Shown here in pieces: positions 43,724-52,122 of a stretch of DNA of 64,000 bases (position 1 is the stretch's first letter; every line of letters begins with the position of its first letter). The stretch covers positions 3,658,001 through 3,722,000 of the forward strand of contig NZ_RDTE01000003.1 of the NCBI RefSeq assembly GCF_004125265.1. The letters run 5' to 3'. The stretch comes from Streptomyces lydicus (GTDB taxonomy: Bacteria; Actinomycetota; Actinomycetes; Streptomycetales; Streptomycetaceae). The notes under the pieces are model-generated. The model did no database searches and was not told the DNA's origin. It worked only from the letters and a program-made list of their open reading frames with translations. Position numbers and translations under genes: made by a program.

Positions 43724-45552
43724 GCACGCACCGACCTGATCTTGTCGCCGACGTCGATCATGAGCTTTCTCATGACGTTGCCCACCAGTACCTGGATCTC
43801 GTCGTCCTTGTTTGAGGAGTCAGCCAGCTCTGCCAAGGATCCACTCAGGCCGCGGATCTCTGCCTCGTGCTGGACCTCGCTACGCAGGCCTGCAGCCCAC
43901 CGTGTCAGCAACTCGAAGCGCAGAAGGCTCGCTTCCACCGAGACCGCGTCCTGGTCAGGGTCAACGGCCGGGATGCGGATGTAGATGGCCCGGTTGAGCC
44001 ACTCGACGGCGTTCTGCATCTCGGGGGTGGCGCCCGTGCGGCCTTCCTCTTGCCACTGGGTGACCTGGTCGACGACCTCGACGCCCTTGCTGGGCACTCG
44101 CCGGGAGATCACGGCTGCGCGGGCGCGATGGGTGAAGAAGGCGGGGTCAAGTATGAAGAAGTCAGGGTTGCTTCCCGCCCGGTGGATGCCCTGGACGGCC
44201 TCCAGGCCCTTGAGGAAGCGGTCTCGCACCCTGGTGTCTGCCAGGTCCCGGTTCTTGTCCTGGACACTGACGAAGTCGTCGCCGGCCTGCAGGCCCATGC
44301 GGGCGAACCGGTCCTTGTTGTCTTCACTGTTGAAGAAGTCAGCTCGTCGCAGGAACGTGTACAAGCCCCGCAACTGCTCGGCCTGCTTCTGGACGTCTCG
44401 ATTCGTACGGACCTTCTGCAGGTAGCTGCTGGCGTCCGCGGGAGGGAAGTCGCCGGCCGTGTCCGGGTCCAGCCGGTCGTCGACCTGGCGACGGGAGACC
44501 TTGCCCGGATCCAGCTTTCGTAGCGCGAAGAAGGCAGGAACCAGATGACGCTGTTGCTGAGTCAGCCGGTCGCCGAAGAGCGCCTGGTGGTACAAGTAGG
44601 GAGCCTGCCACAACCTGTTCGAGTGCGACCGCTGGTACTTGGCATGGACGTTCTCGCAGGACAGGCCACCAGTGAGCATGTAGCTGGTCACCGACAGAGC
44701 CTGACGGGTCGTGACTACGGCCCCGGTACGCTCGGCCGCGGCGAACAAGTCCCGGATCGCGGCCCGGCGCTGAGGCCCGCGTGTGGCATCGCTTAGCTCG
44801 TTGCGGTTGGCCAGGATTGGGCAGATCTTCCGCGCATCACAGGTGTCGCAGGGCTTCCAGCGCGACCATTGCGTCGTCGTCCACTGCTTCAGAACCCAAG
44901 GGATGAGCCCGCCGTTGGGGCTGTCAGCAGCTACGGACTGGTAGTTGAGGTTGATGACAGTGACTGTGCCATCGGGGTCACTGACCTGCCCGCGGACAAT
45001 GCCTGCCGTGAGGGTCTCCACCAGAACCTTGGCGCGCCCGGTGCCGCCTTTCTCGAGGTTTTCGTCTTCGGCCACGCACTTGCGTAGCTGGCCCTCGTTT
45101 GCGCAGATGATCGCGATCCCCTCGTCCGGAGGGTCAAGTAGCTCCACGAGCTTGTGAGCGCCCGCCTGCACGCTGAGCTCGCTGAGATCCCTGAGGATGT
45201 ACAGCGGGCGTCCACTACGGGTCTGGCCGATAGGGCAGCTGGCATCGCCAGCCTCGGACAGCTCGCGGAAAACTGCCTTCCGGACATCTGGTGTGATCGT
45301 CTCGGCATCGATCCGCAGCTCAGTCAGCAGGCTGGCGCACAGGCTCGTCTTGCCATGCCCGGCATCCCCGGTCAGGACGATGGTTTTCGTGGTCGGTCGC
45401 TCAATGGCGTTCAGCAGGTAGTTCAGCGTCACGACGGGGAACAGTGACTGGGTCCAGTCTGCCTGCAGCTCGTAGATCATCTCAGAGGTGTCGACGTCGA
45501 ACGGCTGGTAACGACGTATCCGTTGGACGTGTTTGTTGACCTCTAGCGGCAT
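43720..45552 (-). CDS. DndF/DptF-like P-loop ATPase
   Basis: This 610-residue protein has Walker A TGDAGHGKTS at residues 61-70, an IAIICANEGQL strand at about 146-156, and a cysteine cluster CDTCDARKIC at 235-244 (C235, C238, C244) that could bind metal. DptF proteins share an N-terminal P-loop and this length range. It is the first gene of the F-G-H operon. AGCATGCCGCTAGAG gives the ATG at 45550-45552. The upstream gap carries a transposase remnant and then the divergent cytosine methyltransferase. Alternative: another STAND-like or AAA NTPase of a novel three-gene system. Confidence 0.6.
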   Translation of the reverse strand: MPLEVNKHVQRIRRYQPFDVDTSEMIYELQADWTQSLFPVVTLNYLLNAIERPTTKTIVLTGDAGHGKTSLCASLLTELRIDAETITPDVRKAVFRELSEAGDASCPIGQTRSGRPLYILRDLSELSVQAGAHKLVELLDPPDEGIAIICANEGQLRKCVAEDENLEKGGTGRAKVLVETLTAGIVRGQVSDPDGTVTVINLNYQSVAADSPNGGLIPWVLKQWTTTQWSRWKPCDTCDARKICPILANRNELSDATRGPQRRAAIRDLFAAAERTGAVVTTRQALSVTSYMLTGGLSCENVHAKYQRSHSNRLWQAPYLYHQALFGDRLTQQQRHLVPAFFALRKLDPGKVSRRQVDDRLDPDTAGDFPPADASSYLQKVRTNRDVQKQAEQLRGLYTFLRRADFFNSEDNKDRFARMGLQAGDDFVSVQDKNRDLADTRVRDRFLKGLEAVQGIHRAGSNPDFFILDPAFFTHRARAAVISRRVPSKGVEVVDQVTQWQEEGRTGATPEMQNAVEWLNRAIYIRIPAVDPDQDAVSVEASLLRFELLTRWAAGLRSEVQHEAEIRGLSGSLAELADSSNKDDEIQVLVGNVMRKLMIDVGDKIRSVRA

Positions 45553-45975
45553 GCTGCTGTCCTTTGTCGACCGAGCCGGGAGCGCTGCGAAATTCTAGCT
45601 GTCAGCGCTCCTGACGGTAGTTCAAATTCCTTTTCAGGGCGCTGAAGTACGCCTGGTTCGCCAGTGCGTGGCTGCGTCGGGGATCTTGATCACCGTGCTT
45701 GGTGCTGAGGCGCGCGATGTTGACTGCGATCGCGTTTAGGACGTGCGGGACGTGGGCTTTTGGCGACGCCGTGGTAGCAACAGTGCTGTATTTGCAGGCC
45801 GTTGACGAGCTTGTTCGGGGTGTCCGTGATGCGGGAAGGTGAGGCGTAGAACCGACGTGATCGGCACGTCGGGCGGCGCTCAGTTTTCGGTCTGCCGCTC
45901 GTGCTTGTCCTTGATCGAGTACGATGTCGGCTCGTTCCGCCAGTTCTACGAGCAAGCGCAGATAGGGGGTCACAC
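45553..45975. other. Divergent gap between the FGH operon and dcm
   Basis: This 423-base region holds the promoters of both units and a transposase-like remnant nearer the operon. It is distinctly less GC-rich than the chromosomal part of the window. No clear palindromic operator was found. Confidence 0.5.
45602..45760 (-). pseudogene. Possible transposase C-terminal remnant
   Basis: The reverse frame reads HVPHVLNAIAVNIARLSTKH and ends SHALANQAYFSALKRNLNYR, resembling the C-terminal helices of IS1182-type transposases (text like VLTAAAINLVRL...TRTSHFAAL). The upstream part of the frame is unrelated. Support is one short stretch, so confidence is low. Confidence 0.35.
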
Positions 45976-47193
45976 GTGGGCGAGCGGTACCCTCTGCGGG
46001 CCAAGCGGCGGCCGAAGTTCGAGGAGGGCCTCGGCTCCCTGCGAGTCGTGGACCTCTTCGCCGGCTGCGGTGGCCTCACCCTTGGTATAGCCCAGGCAGC
46101 CCACAAGCATGACGTCTCGCTCGATGTTCGTCTCGCAGTTGACTTCGAAGCAGCTCCCGCCAAGGTCTTCAAGGCCAACTTTCCCAAGGCCAACGTCCAA
46201 GAGGGAACCGTCGAGTCCTACTTCGACGGTGATCTCGGCGCCTCGTTGACCGCTCAGGAGGCCGAGACTCTCTCCATGGTGGGTCAGGTGGGGCTCCTGA
46301 TCGGCGGGCCGCCGTGTCAGGGGCACAGTAACCTCAACAACCACACCCGCCGCGATGATCCCAAGAACCGACTGTACCTGCGTATGGCTCGCGCCACCGA
46401 GGTTCTGCGCCCCAGTGCAGTCGTCGTCGAGAACGTGCTGGCCGTTGTCAATGACAAGCAGCAGGTGGTCTCCCGCGCCATCGTCCACCTTAAGAAGCTC
46501 GGATACGATGTCGCCACCAGCCGCATCGACCTACTCAAGCTCGGGGTCGCTCAGACACGCAAGCGCCACATACTGCTGGCCGTCCGCGAAGACGCGCTGC
46601 CTGCTGGCGTTTCGGCCGTTGACCTGCTCCAGGTCGAAGACCACGATGCCACACCCCATGATCTGCGTTGGGCGATCGGCGACCTGCTCGACGTTCGACC
46701 GAAGTCTTTCTTCGATGAAGCTGCCGTACCCAACGCGGATAACCAGCGGCGTATGAAGTATCTCTTCGACAACGACGAGCACAATCTGCCGAACGAAGAG
46801 CGCCCCGAGTGTCACCAGGGCAAGCACAATTACACCTCAATGTATGGCCGCTTGTGGTGGGACCGTCCGTCACAGACCATTACCAGCGGCTTCGCGACGA
46901 TGGGTCGCGGACGCTTTGTCCACCCTGGTGTCCCCCGATGTCTGACCGCCCACGAGGCCGCGCGGATCCAGGGATTCCCGGACTATTTCAACTTCGTCGA
47001 CGAGAGGGCCAAGCCTCGCTACGAGCTGACTCGCACCGAGGTTCAGGTCATCATCGGCAACGCCGTGCCTCCGCCTCTGACCGAGGCGCTGACCTCCAAG
47101 CTCTTCGACGCCGGCGTTCTGCAGGTGAAGGATGACGCTCCCCAGCTGCTTGAGGACGACTTCGCTGCCGCTGCTGTCGACCTCGCCTGCTGA
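45976..47193 (+). CDS. dcm: DNA cytosine-C5 methyltransferase
   Basis: This 405-residue enzyme transfers methyl from AdoMet to C5 of cytosine. The motifs are intact: VVDLFAGCGGLTLGI (I), LLIGGPPCQGHSNLNNH (IV, catalytic Cys), VVVENV (VI), QTRKRHILLAVR (VIII), RCLTAHEAARIQGFPD (IX) and VIIGNAVPPPL (X). I chose the GTG at 45976, after GGGGGTCACAC. The target-recognition region lies at about residues 225-320. It stands divergently beside the FGH operon and is the only intact modification gene in the island, so it is the best candidate for marking self DNA. Confidence 0.92.
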   Translation: MGERYPLRAKRRPKFEEGLGSLRVVDLFAGCGGLTLGIAQAAHKHDVSLDVRLAVDFEAAPAKVFKANFPKANVQEGTVESYFDGDLGASLTAQEAETLSMVGQVGLLIGGPPCQGHSNLNNHTRRDDPKNRLYLRMARATEVLRPSAVVVENVLAVVNDKQQVVSRAIVHLKKLGYDVATSRIDLLKLGVAQTRKRHILLAVREDALPAGVSAVDLLQVEDHDATPHDLRWAIGDLLDVRPKSFFDEAAVPNADNQRRMKYLFDNDEHNLPNEERPECHQGKHNYTSMYGRLWWDRPSQTITSGFATMGRGRFVHPGVPRCLTAHEAARIQGFPDYFNFVDERAKPRYELTRTEVQVIIGNAVPPPLTEALTSKLFDAGVLQVKDDAPQLLEDDFAAAAVDLAC

Positions 47194-47629
47194 GCCTGCA
47201 ACGGCTTGATGCCACACTTCCACAGCAGGCGGCGGTACCTGTCGAAGTCGTAGCCGCGGTCGGCGAACAGCTGCCGGGGCCGGTGACGTGGCTGCCCCCG
47301 TTCTGCCGAGGATGCGCGGGATAGCGTCCAGGAGTGGCATGAGCTGGGTGGCGTCGTGGCGGTTGCCGCCGGTTAACGCGAAGGCCAGAGGGCTTCCCGG
47401 CAGTCTGTGACCCCCAAGGCCTCCTCAACTAGCGGCAGAGGGCACGGACATGGGCCTATAACAGGGGCACGTTCGTAGCGGCCGGAGATCAGTTGGAAGA
47501 ACCGGTTCGCTCCTTCCGCGAGCTACGCGGTCGAACTCCTCCGTCAGGCATGCACCACGGTGGCCGTCCCTCCCTGGAGCCTGCCCGTCCTCGGCTCCGC
47601 ACCTCGCCCCGGTGACGAGGATGCCTTGC
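47194..47629. other. Gap with IS5 transposase remnant
   Basis: This 436-base gap separates dcm from the APH-like gene. It holds an IS5-type fragment listed separately; the remainder (47396-47629) shows no coding frame and ends at the kinase stop codon. Confidence 0.5.
47199..47395 (-). pseudogene. IS5-family transposase remnant
   Basis: One reverse frame reads RQLFADRGYDFDRYRRLLWK followed by CGIKPLQ. A neighbouring frame reads LAFALTGGNRHDATQLMPLL followed by DAIPRILG. Both match the catalytic middle of IS5-type (IS1647/IS112-like) transposases, split by a frameshift, with no inverted ends seen. The GYDFDRYR stretch contains the second catalytic Asp region. It records past insertion next to the methyltransferase. 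Confidence 0.7.
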
Positions 47630-48427
47630 TCACCTCCACCTGAGTAGCCTCCTGGCTGCGTGTTCCCGTACGACGCGGTCTGTGCTCAGTGCGGCGTCGG
47701 CGAGCAGATGGATGCGCCAGTACAGATGGAGTCGGCCTTCGGCCGTGGCGTCGGCCCGACTGGCGAGTGCAAGCACGGGTGTGGGGTCGTCGAGGTCGAG
47801 GCGTACGGCGAGGCGAGCGAGGTCGGACCGATGGTCGCCGAAGATAGCCAGCTCCCAGTCGATGAGCAGTCGGAAACCAGCGGGATCGCGAAGGAGGTGG
47901 CCCGGCTGCAGGTCGTGATGGAGCAGCACCGGCTGGATCGCGTTGTCGCTGGCGTCGACTTCTTGGTGGAGGCGTCGGGCCACGGCGCGTAGGGACGGGG
48001 CGGCTGCCGCGTACATGCGCAGGCGGTCGCGGACGTAGTCGGTCCAACTGCGGTGTTGTCGAGCGCCGGCGAGGCGGCCGAAGTGCGCGCCGGGGATGCG
48101 GTGGATGGCGGCCAACGGTTCGGCGAGCTCTGCCAGGAACCTGTCGATGGGCACAGGCTTCGCGTGTAGTGCGGCCTGTGCAGTCCATGGAGGGGAGATG
48201 CTGCCGCTGGACGCGGCGAGCAGCTGTGGAGCCGGGGCACGGTGTCTGGCCAAGAGGCGCAGAGCAGCGGCTTCGTTGGCGGCACGGCTCGGGTCGCCGT
48301 AGTGCTTGAGGATGTACGGCGTCGGCCCTTCCACCGACCAGACGCAGTTGGCCTGGCCGGTGGTGATCTCGCGGGCGCTGGGTGGGACGCGGCCGTCGAT
48401 ACCGTCCATAGCGCTGTCAGGCGACAT
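47630..48427 (-). CDS. Aminoglycoside phosphotransferase-like kinase
   Basis: A protein of about 265 residues with the APH/choline kinase fold. It shows the ATP region ANCVWSVEGPTPYILKHYGD (Lys in ILKHY), the catalytic loop LLHHDLQPGHLLRDP (Asp of HHD; LQPGH in place of the usual HPGN), and the metal Asp in LLIDWELAIFGDHRSDLARL. The substitution of Asn by His in the loop is unusual. It phosphorylates an unknown hydroxyl. Start ATG 48427 overlaps the Nudix gene (48409 is an alternative). It is the last gene of the seven-gene operon. A dead copy of its 3' end lies at 27.7 kb. Confidence 0.8.
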   Translation of the reverse strand: MSPDSAMDGIDGRVPPSAREITTGQANCVWSVEGPTPYILKHYGDPSRAANEAAALRLLARHRAPAPQLLAASSGSISPPWTAQAALHAKPVPIDRFLAELAEPLAAIHRIPGAHFGRLAGARQHRSWTDYVRDRLRMYAAAAPSLRAVARRLHQEVDASDNAIQPVLLHHDLQPGHLLRDPAGFRLLIDWELAIFGDHRSDLARLAVRLDLDDPTPVLALASRADATAEGRLHLYWRIHLLADAALSTDRVVREHAARRLLRWR

Positions 48428-48899
48428 CGCCGAGGTAGGTGCCGGGGGGCTTGGGCGCCTCCGTGAGCGAGGCGATTGGCTGGCGGATGGCCTGTGGCAG
48501 CAGGTTGAGGGCAGGGACTTTGCCCAGCGGCACCCATTCCAGGCCGGTCTGCACCTCGTCCTGGGCATGGCCGCCGAGCTGGCCGGGATCGCTGGTGGGG
48601 GTGCACAGGAAGATCGCTTCGATGCGGTGGGTGTCGGCTTCACTTTCGGGGTGGTCGTGGTTGGCGCCGATGTATTCACGGAGCCACAGCAGCCGCTCGA
48701 CGGTGACGGTCAGGCCGGTTTCCTCGTCGACTTCGCGAGCGACGGCGTCGCCGAGACTCTCTCCAGGATGTTGGCCGCCTCCAGGGAGGAAGTAGCACTC
48801 TTGGTCCTCCCAGACGGCACGCATGAGGAGGACCTGGTCGTCGTGGAGGACGACGGCTTTGGCGGAGGTGCGAATTTCGGCGGTGGAGGGCTCGGTCAT
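48417..48899 (-). CDS. Nudix hydrolase
   Basis: This 160-residue protein has a perfect Nudix box at residues 41-63 (GGQHPGESLGDAVAREVDEE with flanking G and TGL), which binds Mg and hydrolyses nucleoside diphosphate-X compounds. The N-terminal strand AVVLHDDQVLLMRAVWEDQE is typical. In the operon it could clear or trim nucleotide-sugar intermediates. It overlaps the downstream kinase and lies 39 bases after the GT2 gene. Confidence 0.88.
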   Translation of the reverse strand: MTEPSTAEIRTSAKAVVLHDDQVLLMRAVWEDQECYFLPGGGQHPGESLGDAVAREVDEETGLTVTVERLLWLREYIGANHDHPESEADTHRIEAIFLCTPTSDPGQLGGHAQDEVQTGLEWVPLGKVPALNLLPQAIRQPIASLTEAPKPPGTYLGDVA

Positions 48900-48938
48900 G
48901 GTTCTGGTCCAACTTCCTCTTGCGGATTGGATGGTGCT

Positions 48939-50531
48939 TCAGCGTTCAGTCTTACCGAAGGTCGTCGCGTGTCCGGTGATGCGACGGAAGATCATCCGCC
49001 AGGGGCCGGCGAGGCGGATGAACGGTTGGGCGGGGCTGCTTGCGATCAACCCTGCACGGCGACCACGTGTGGGGCATGGGGCGGCAGCGACGCGGCAGGT
49101 CGGGGGAACGACCGCGGCATGAAGGGCCGGGGCCAGCTTGATGAGTCGTGCTGTCAGGACGGGACCATGCAGCAGGACCCCCGTGAGGGCAAGCACGAAG
49201 CACAGCGGACCGGCCCAGAATGCGGAGATGACCACGGCGGCGATCAGCGGGGCGCCGGTAACCCAGGCGATCTCGTCGGCCCATTCCCGGAGTACCAGGA
49301 GTGCCTTGCCGATGCGGGTGAGGTCGCTCGGCAGGTGAGCGACGGCCTTCGCATGGCGGTCCGGCCGGGCTGACGTGTGGAAGGCGAGGGCGTGGAGGTT
49401 GGTCAGGCCGCGTGGCTCGGTATAGGGCTCGTCCAGGACGGCGACGGTGGCGGGTGCGATGTCGGCACCGAGGAGGGAGAGGCGGTGGCCGGTGCCCAGA
49501 TCCTCCATCGGTTCGGGGAAGCCACCGAGGGTTCGTAGGGTCGGCAGGTGGACGGTCATGCCACAGCCGACGCCGTAGATCATTGGCCGCAGCAGTGTCC
49601 TTATAGATCTTGGGACCTGGGTGGTGGTGAGCCATTGCGTCAGGCGGACTCGGGCGAGCTCGATACCGAGTGAGCGGCGGAGCTGGTACAGCCATTCCCC
49701 CGCCAGGAACAGGCCGGTGGCGCCAGACGGAAAGGGGCGTCGGCCGAGCAGTGGCAGGCGCTGCTGCTGGATCAGGGCCGGCGGCCGGCCGGTGAGCGCC
49801 CTGTGGCGAGTAGCCGTCTCGGCGAAGGCGGTCAGCGTACGGACATCCGGGATGGCGTCGGCGTCGTAGACGCAGAGAAAGGTGTTGTCCGCGTCGTTCT
49901 CGTCGTGCCAGCCGAGGGGGCTGAGGATCTCGTCGAGGCCGTCGACGGCATGGTTGAGCTGTCCGGCCTTGCGTCCGCCGGTGTCAGGTTGGTGCAGGTG
50001 TACCAGACGCAGTCCGACGGCCCGCTGGTTTTGGGCAAGGGCGGCGACGGCTTCGCGTGTCGTGGGCTCTGCGTCGTACAGCTCGGCGAGAAGGGGGAGG
50101 CGCTTCTTCCTGGGAGCGGCGTTGACCTCGTCAGCGACGTCGCCGCAGCGGGCGCGCGGAAACGTCCCGCGCAGTTGTGCCTCGGTGAGGCAGCTGGTGT
50201 CTGCCAGTGCCGGAAGGCGATCACGGTCGCGCCGGCGGGCGTTCTCTTCTCGTTCGGTGGTGATGGCGACGACCACTGCACGTTCTCGTGGGTAGTCGAG
50301 GGCCGTGAAGGCGGCGATCGTCTCGGGGGCAAGGGTTTGCTCGCGGAGCATGGGCAGCAGGACCACCAGCCATGGCCCGTCCTCGCTGGCCGAGACGGGG
50401 CCTCGGCGTGCGTGGTCCAGCAGCCAACGGGAACAGAGTTCGACTGCGACGAGTGCCCAGAGCCCGCGGGCCAGCAGGAGGGCGAGCAGGACGGGAACGG
50501 CGTAGTGGAGCCACAGTTCGGCCAGCATCAT
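48939..50531 (-). CDS. Membrane glycosyltransferase, GT2 type
   Basis: This 530-residue protein has an N-terminal helix (about 8-30) and a cytoplasmic GT-A domain with VVLLPMLREQ, DxD-like VYDADAIPD (about 222-230), and an acceptor-side GFPEPMEDLGTGHRLSLLG motif corresponding to the ED region. Two or more C-terminal helices lie at about 425-470. It resembles processive or lipid-linked GT2 enzymes but lacks a clear QxxRW. It overlaps the GT4 gene by 4 bases. Together they suggest assembly of a short glycan at the membrane. Confidence 0.8.
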   Translation of the reverse strand: MMLAELWLHYAVPVLLALLLARGLWALVAVELCSRWLLDHARRGPVSASEDGPWLVVLLPMLREQTLAPETIAAFTALDYPRERAVVVAITTEREENARRRDRDRLPALADTSCLTEAQLRGTFPRARCGDVADEVNAAPRKKRLPLLAELYDAEPTTREAVAALAQNQRAVGLRLVHLHQPDTGGRKAGQLNHAVDGLDEILSPLGWHDENDADNTFLCVYDADAIPDVRTLTAFAETATRHRALTGRPPALIQQQRLPLLGRRPFPSGATGLFLAGEWLYQLRRSLGIELARVRLTQWLTTTQVPRSIRTLLRPMIYGVGCGMTVHLPTLRTLGGFPEPMEDLGTGHRLSLLGADIAPATVAVLDEPYTEPRGLTNLHALAFHTSARPDRHAKAVAHLPSDLTRIGKALLVLREWADEIAWVTGAPLIAAVVISAFWAGPLCFVLALTGVLLHGPVLTARLIKLAPALHAAVVPPTCRVAAAPCPTRGRRAGLIASSPAQPFIRLAGPWRMIFRRITGHATTFGKTER

Positions 50532-51562
50532 CGTTCGTCCTCCAGCAGGCGGTAGACGGAGCGAACTTGATCGGCGATGCGCGGCCAGGCGAAGAGCTCG
50601 GCGCGCTCCCGGGCCGCGGCACGTCGTGAGGCGTGGGCGGCGGTGCCGAGTTCGTCGAGGAGGGTTTCGATGGCTTCGGCGGCGGCAGCTGCGTCACCGG
50701 GTGGTGTGAGCAAGGCGGCCGGGCCGTGGCCCGTGTAGTACGAGATGCCGCCGGTGTCGGTGGCGACTACCGGCGTTCCGCAGGCCAGGGCTTCCAGGAG
50801 GGCGTTGTTGGCGGTTGCGTCCGTCAGGGGGAGGAAGACGGCCGCGGCCTGGCGGTAGAGCTGGGTGAGGGTGAGTTCGCTGATTCCTTCCAGCACGCGC
50901 ACGGCCGGGTGCCAGGTGCGCCGTTCGGCCTGACGGGTGACGACGGCGAGCTCAATGTCGTTGCCGTGCCGTTGATGGAGCTGGTCGTGGACCGTGTCCA
51001 GGACGTCCCAATCGCGCAGCCACCAGCCCACAGTCAGGATCAATGGTCGGCCGCCGGGCTTCGGGACTCCTGACGGCGTGAAGGCGGCGGTGTCGATGCC
51101 GTGCGGGATCAGGTGCACGCGCTCCTCGGACAGGTGGCTGGCAAAGAAAGCCAGCTGGTCGGGGGCGAGGGCGATGATCTGGCTTGCGTGTGCGGCGAGC
51201 CGCCGCCAGTTCGTGGTCGGCATGAAGCGGGCCAGGTGTGCGGGTGGCTGGTGATAGGTGACGGCGGTCGGGCCCGGTCGGTGGCGGGAGAACCAGAACT
51301 GCTCGTCGCCGTAGAGGATGTGGGCGGGACCGCGTCTGGCGAGGACGCGTGCATCTGTGGCGAAGTGTTCGGCCGGGTAGAACGGCAGGGGGCAGCGGCG
51401 GCGAAGCCAGTGATGGGCGGCGGTTGCGATCTTCTGGCCGGTGATTCCCCGTGGCGCGGTGATGCGCTCGGCTTCCGGCAGGTAATCAAGGAGCCGGTCG
51501 TAGCCCCCATGGTGGCTGTGCCAGGGGACGCGGACGGCCGAGGCGATCACGGTGTGCGGCAC
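50528..51562 (-). CDS. Glycosyltransferase, GT4 type
   Basis: This 344-residue GT-B enzyme has an N-terminal acceptor half with VPWHSHHGGYDRLLDYLPEA. Its C-terminal donor half contains LILTVGWWLRDWDVL and NNALLEALACGTPVVATDTGGISYY, where Glu of LLEALACG binds the nucleotide sugar. It is retaining by family. The sugar is unknown. It overlaps the small kinase gene by 16 bases and the GT2 gene by 4 bases, part of a coupled operon. Confidence 0.86.
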   Translation of the reverse strand: MPHTVIASAVRVPWHSHHGGYDRLLDYLPEAERITAPRGITGQKIATAAHHWLRRRCPLPFYPAEHFATDARVLARRGPAHILYGDEQFWFSRHRPGPTAVTYHQPPAHLARFMPTTNWRRLAAHASQIIALAPDQLAFFASHLSEERVHLIPHGIDTAAFTPSGVPKPGGRPLILTVGWWLRDWDVLDTVHDQLHQRHGNDIELAVVTRQAERRTWHPAVRVLEGISELTLTQLYRQAAAVFLPLTDATANNALLEALACGTPVVATDTGGISYYTGHGPAALLTPPGDAAAAAEAIETLLDELGTAAHASRRAAARERAELFAWPRIADQVRSVYRLLEDER

Positions 51563-52122
51563 GGTGCCACCGCCCTCGTAGCTGGGGGCAGCAGACTCAT
51601 GTCTCGGAGCGCCGGTGCAACTGCCGTGGATCTGGTGAGGTGCAGCACGGGCAGCTCATGCGGCTTGTTGGGGCCGAGATGGTGGCGCCAGCGACGGCGG
51701 TGCTGACGGTGATGGGCCGGGCCCCAGAGGAGAATCGAGTCCCGGGCGAACAGATGCCGGATCGTCTCCCGGTTGCCGGCGAACAGCTCCTCGCGACGGG
51801 CGGATCGTCGTAATGAGCGCTTGAGCAGCCGGGGCAGGCAGGTGCGCAGGGGGAGGTCGAGCCAGATCGCCAGCTCGGCGTGGTCCAGCAGCATCTCGCC
51901 GACAGGCCCGCCGTAGTTGCCATCGGCGATCCAGGTCTCTGCGCTGAGCGCGTCCCTGGCCCGCTTCTGGAAGATCACGGCGTCGACGGGCGTCCAGCCC
52001 GCTCCCCAGAACAGGTTGTCGAGGTCCAGGTGAGGCAGTCCCATGTGTCCGGCAATCTCGGCAGCGAGGGTGGATTTCCCAGAGGCCACGGGACCTACAA
52101 CGGCGATGCGTTTCGGTATCAC
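51547..52122 (-). CDS. Small P-loop kinase, adenylate kinase-like
   Basis: This 191-residue protein from GTG 52122 carries Walker A GPVASGKS at 10-17. The segments GLPHLDLDNLFWGAGWTPVD and ETWIADGNYGG follow. A LID-like Arg-rich stretch (LPRLLKRSLRRSARREELFAG) contains the AAA-kinase arginines. This is the topology-modulation/shikimate-like P-loop kinase group often called FlaR or AAK-like. Its start overlaps the HprK-like gene (GTGA). It may phosphorylate a sugar or nucleoside precursor in the pathway. Confidence 0.78.
   Translation of the reverse strand: MIPKRIAVVGPVASGKSTLAAEIAGHMGLPHLDLDNLFWGAGWTPVDAVIFQKRARDALSAETWIADGNYGGPVGEMLLDHAELAIWLDLPLRTCLPRLLKRSLRRSARREELFAGNRETIRHLFARDSILLWGPAHHRQHRRRWRHHLGPNKPHELPVLHLTRSTAVAPALRDMSLLPPATRAVAPCRTP

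Noticed and set aside
37236..45552. BREX, DISARM or Wadjet system
   Set aside because: None of PglZ, BrxC, DrmA/DrmB helicase plus PLD nuclease, or JetC SMC-like proteins are seen; the FtsK-type giant with two smaller coupled genes fits DptFGH better.
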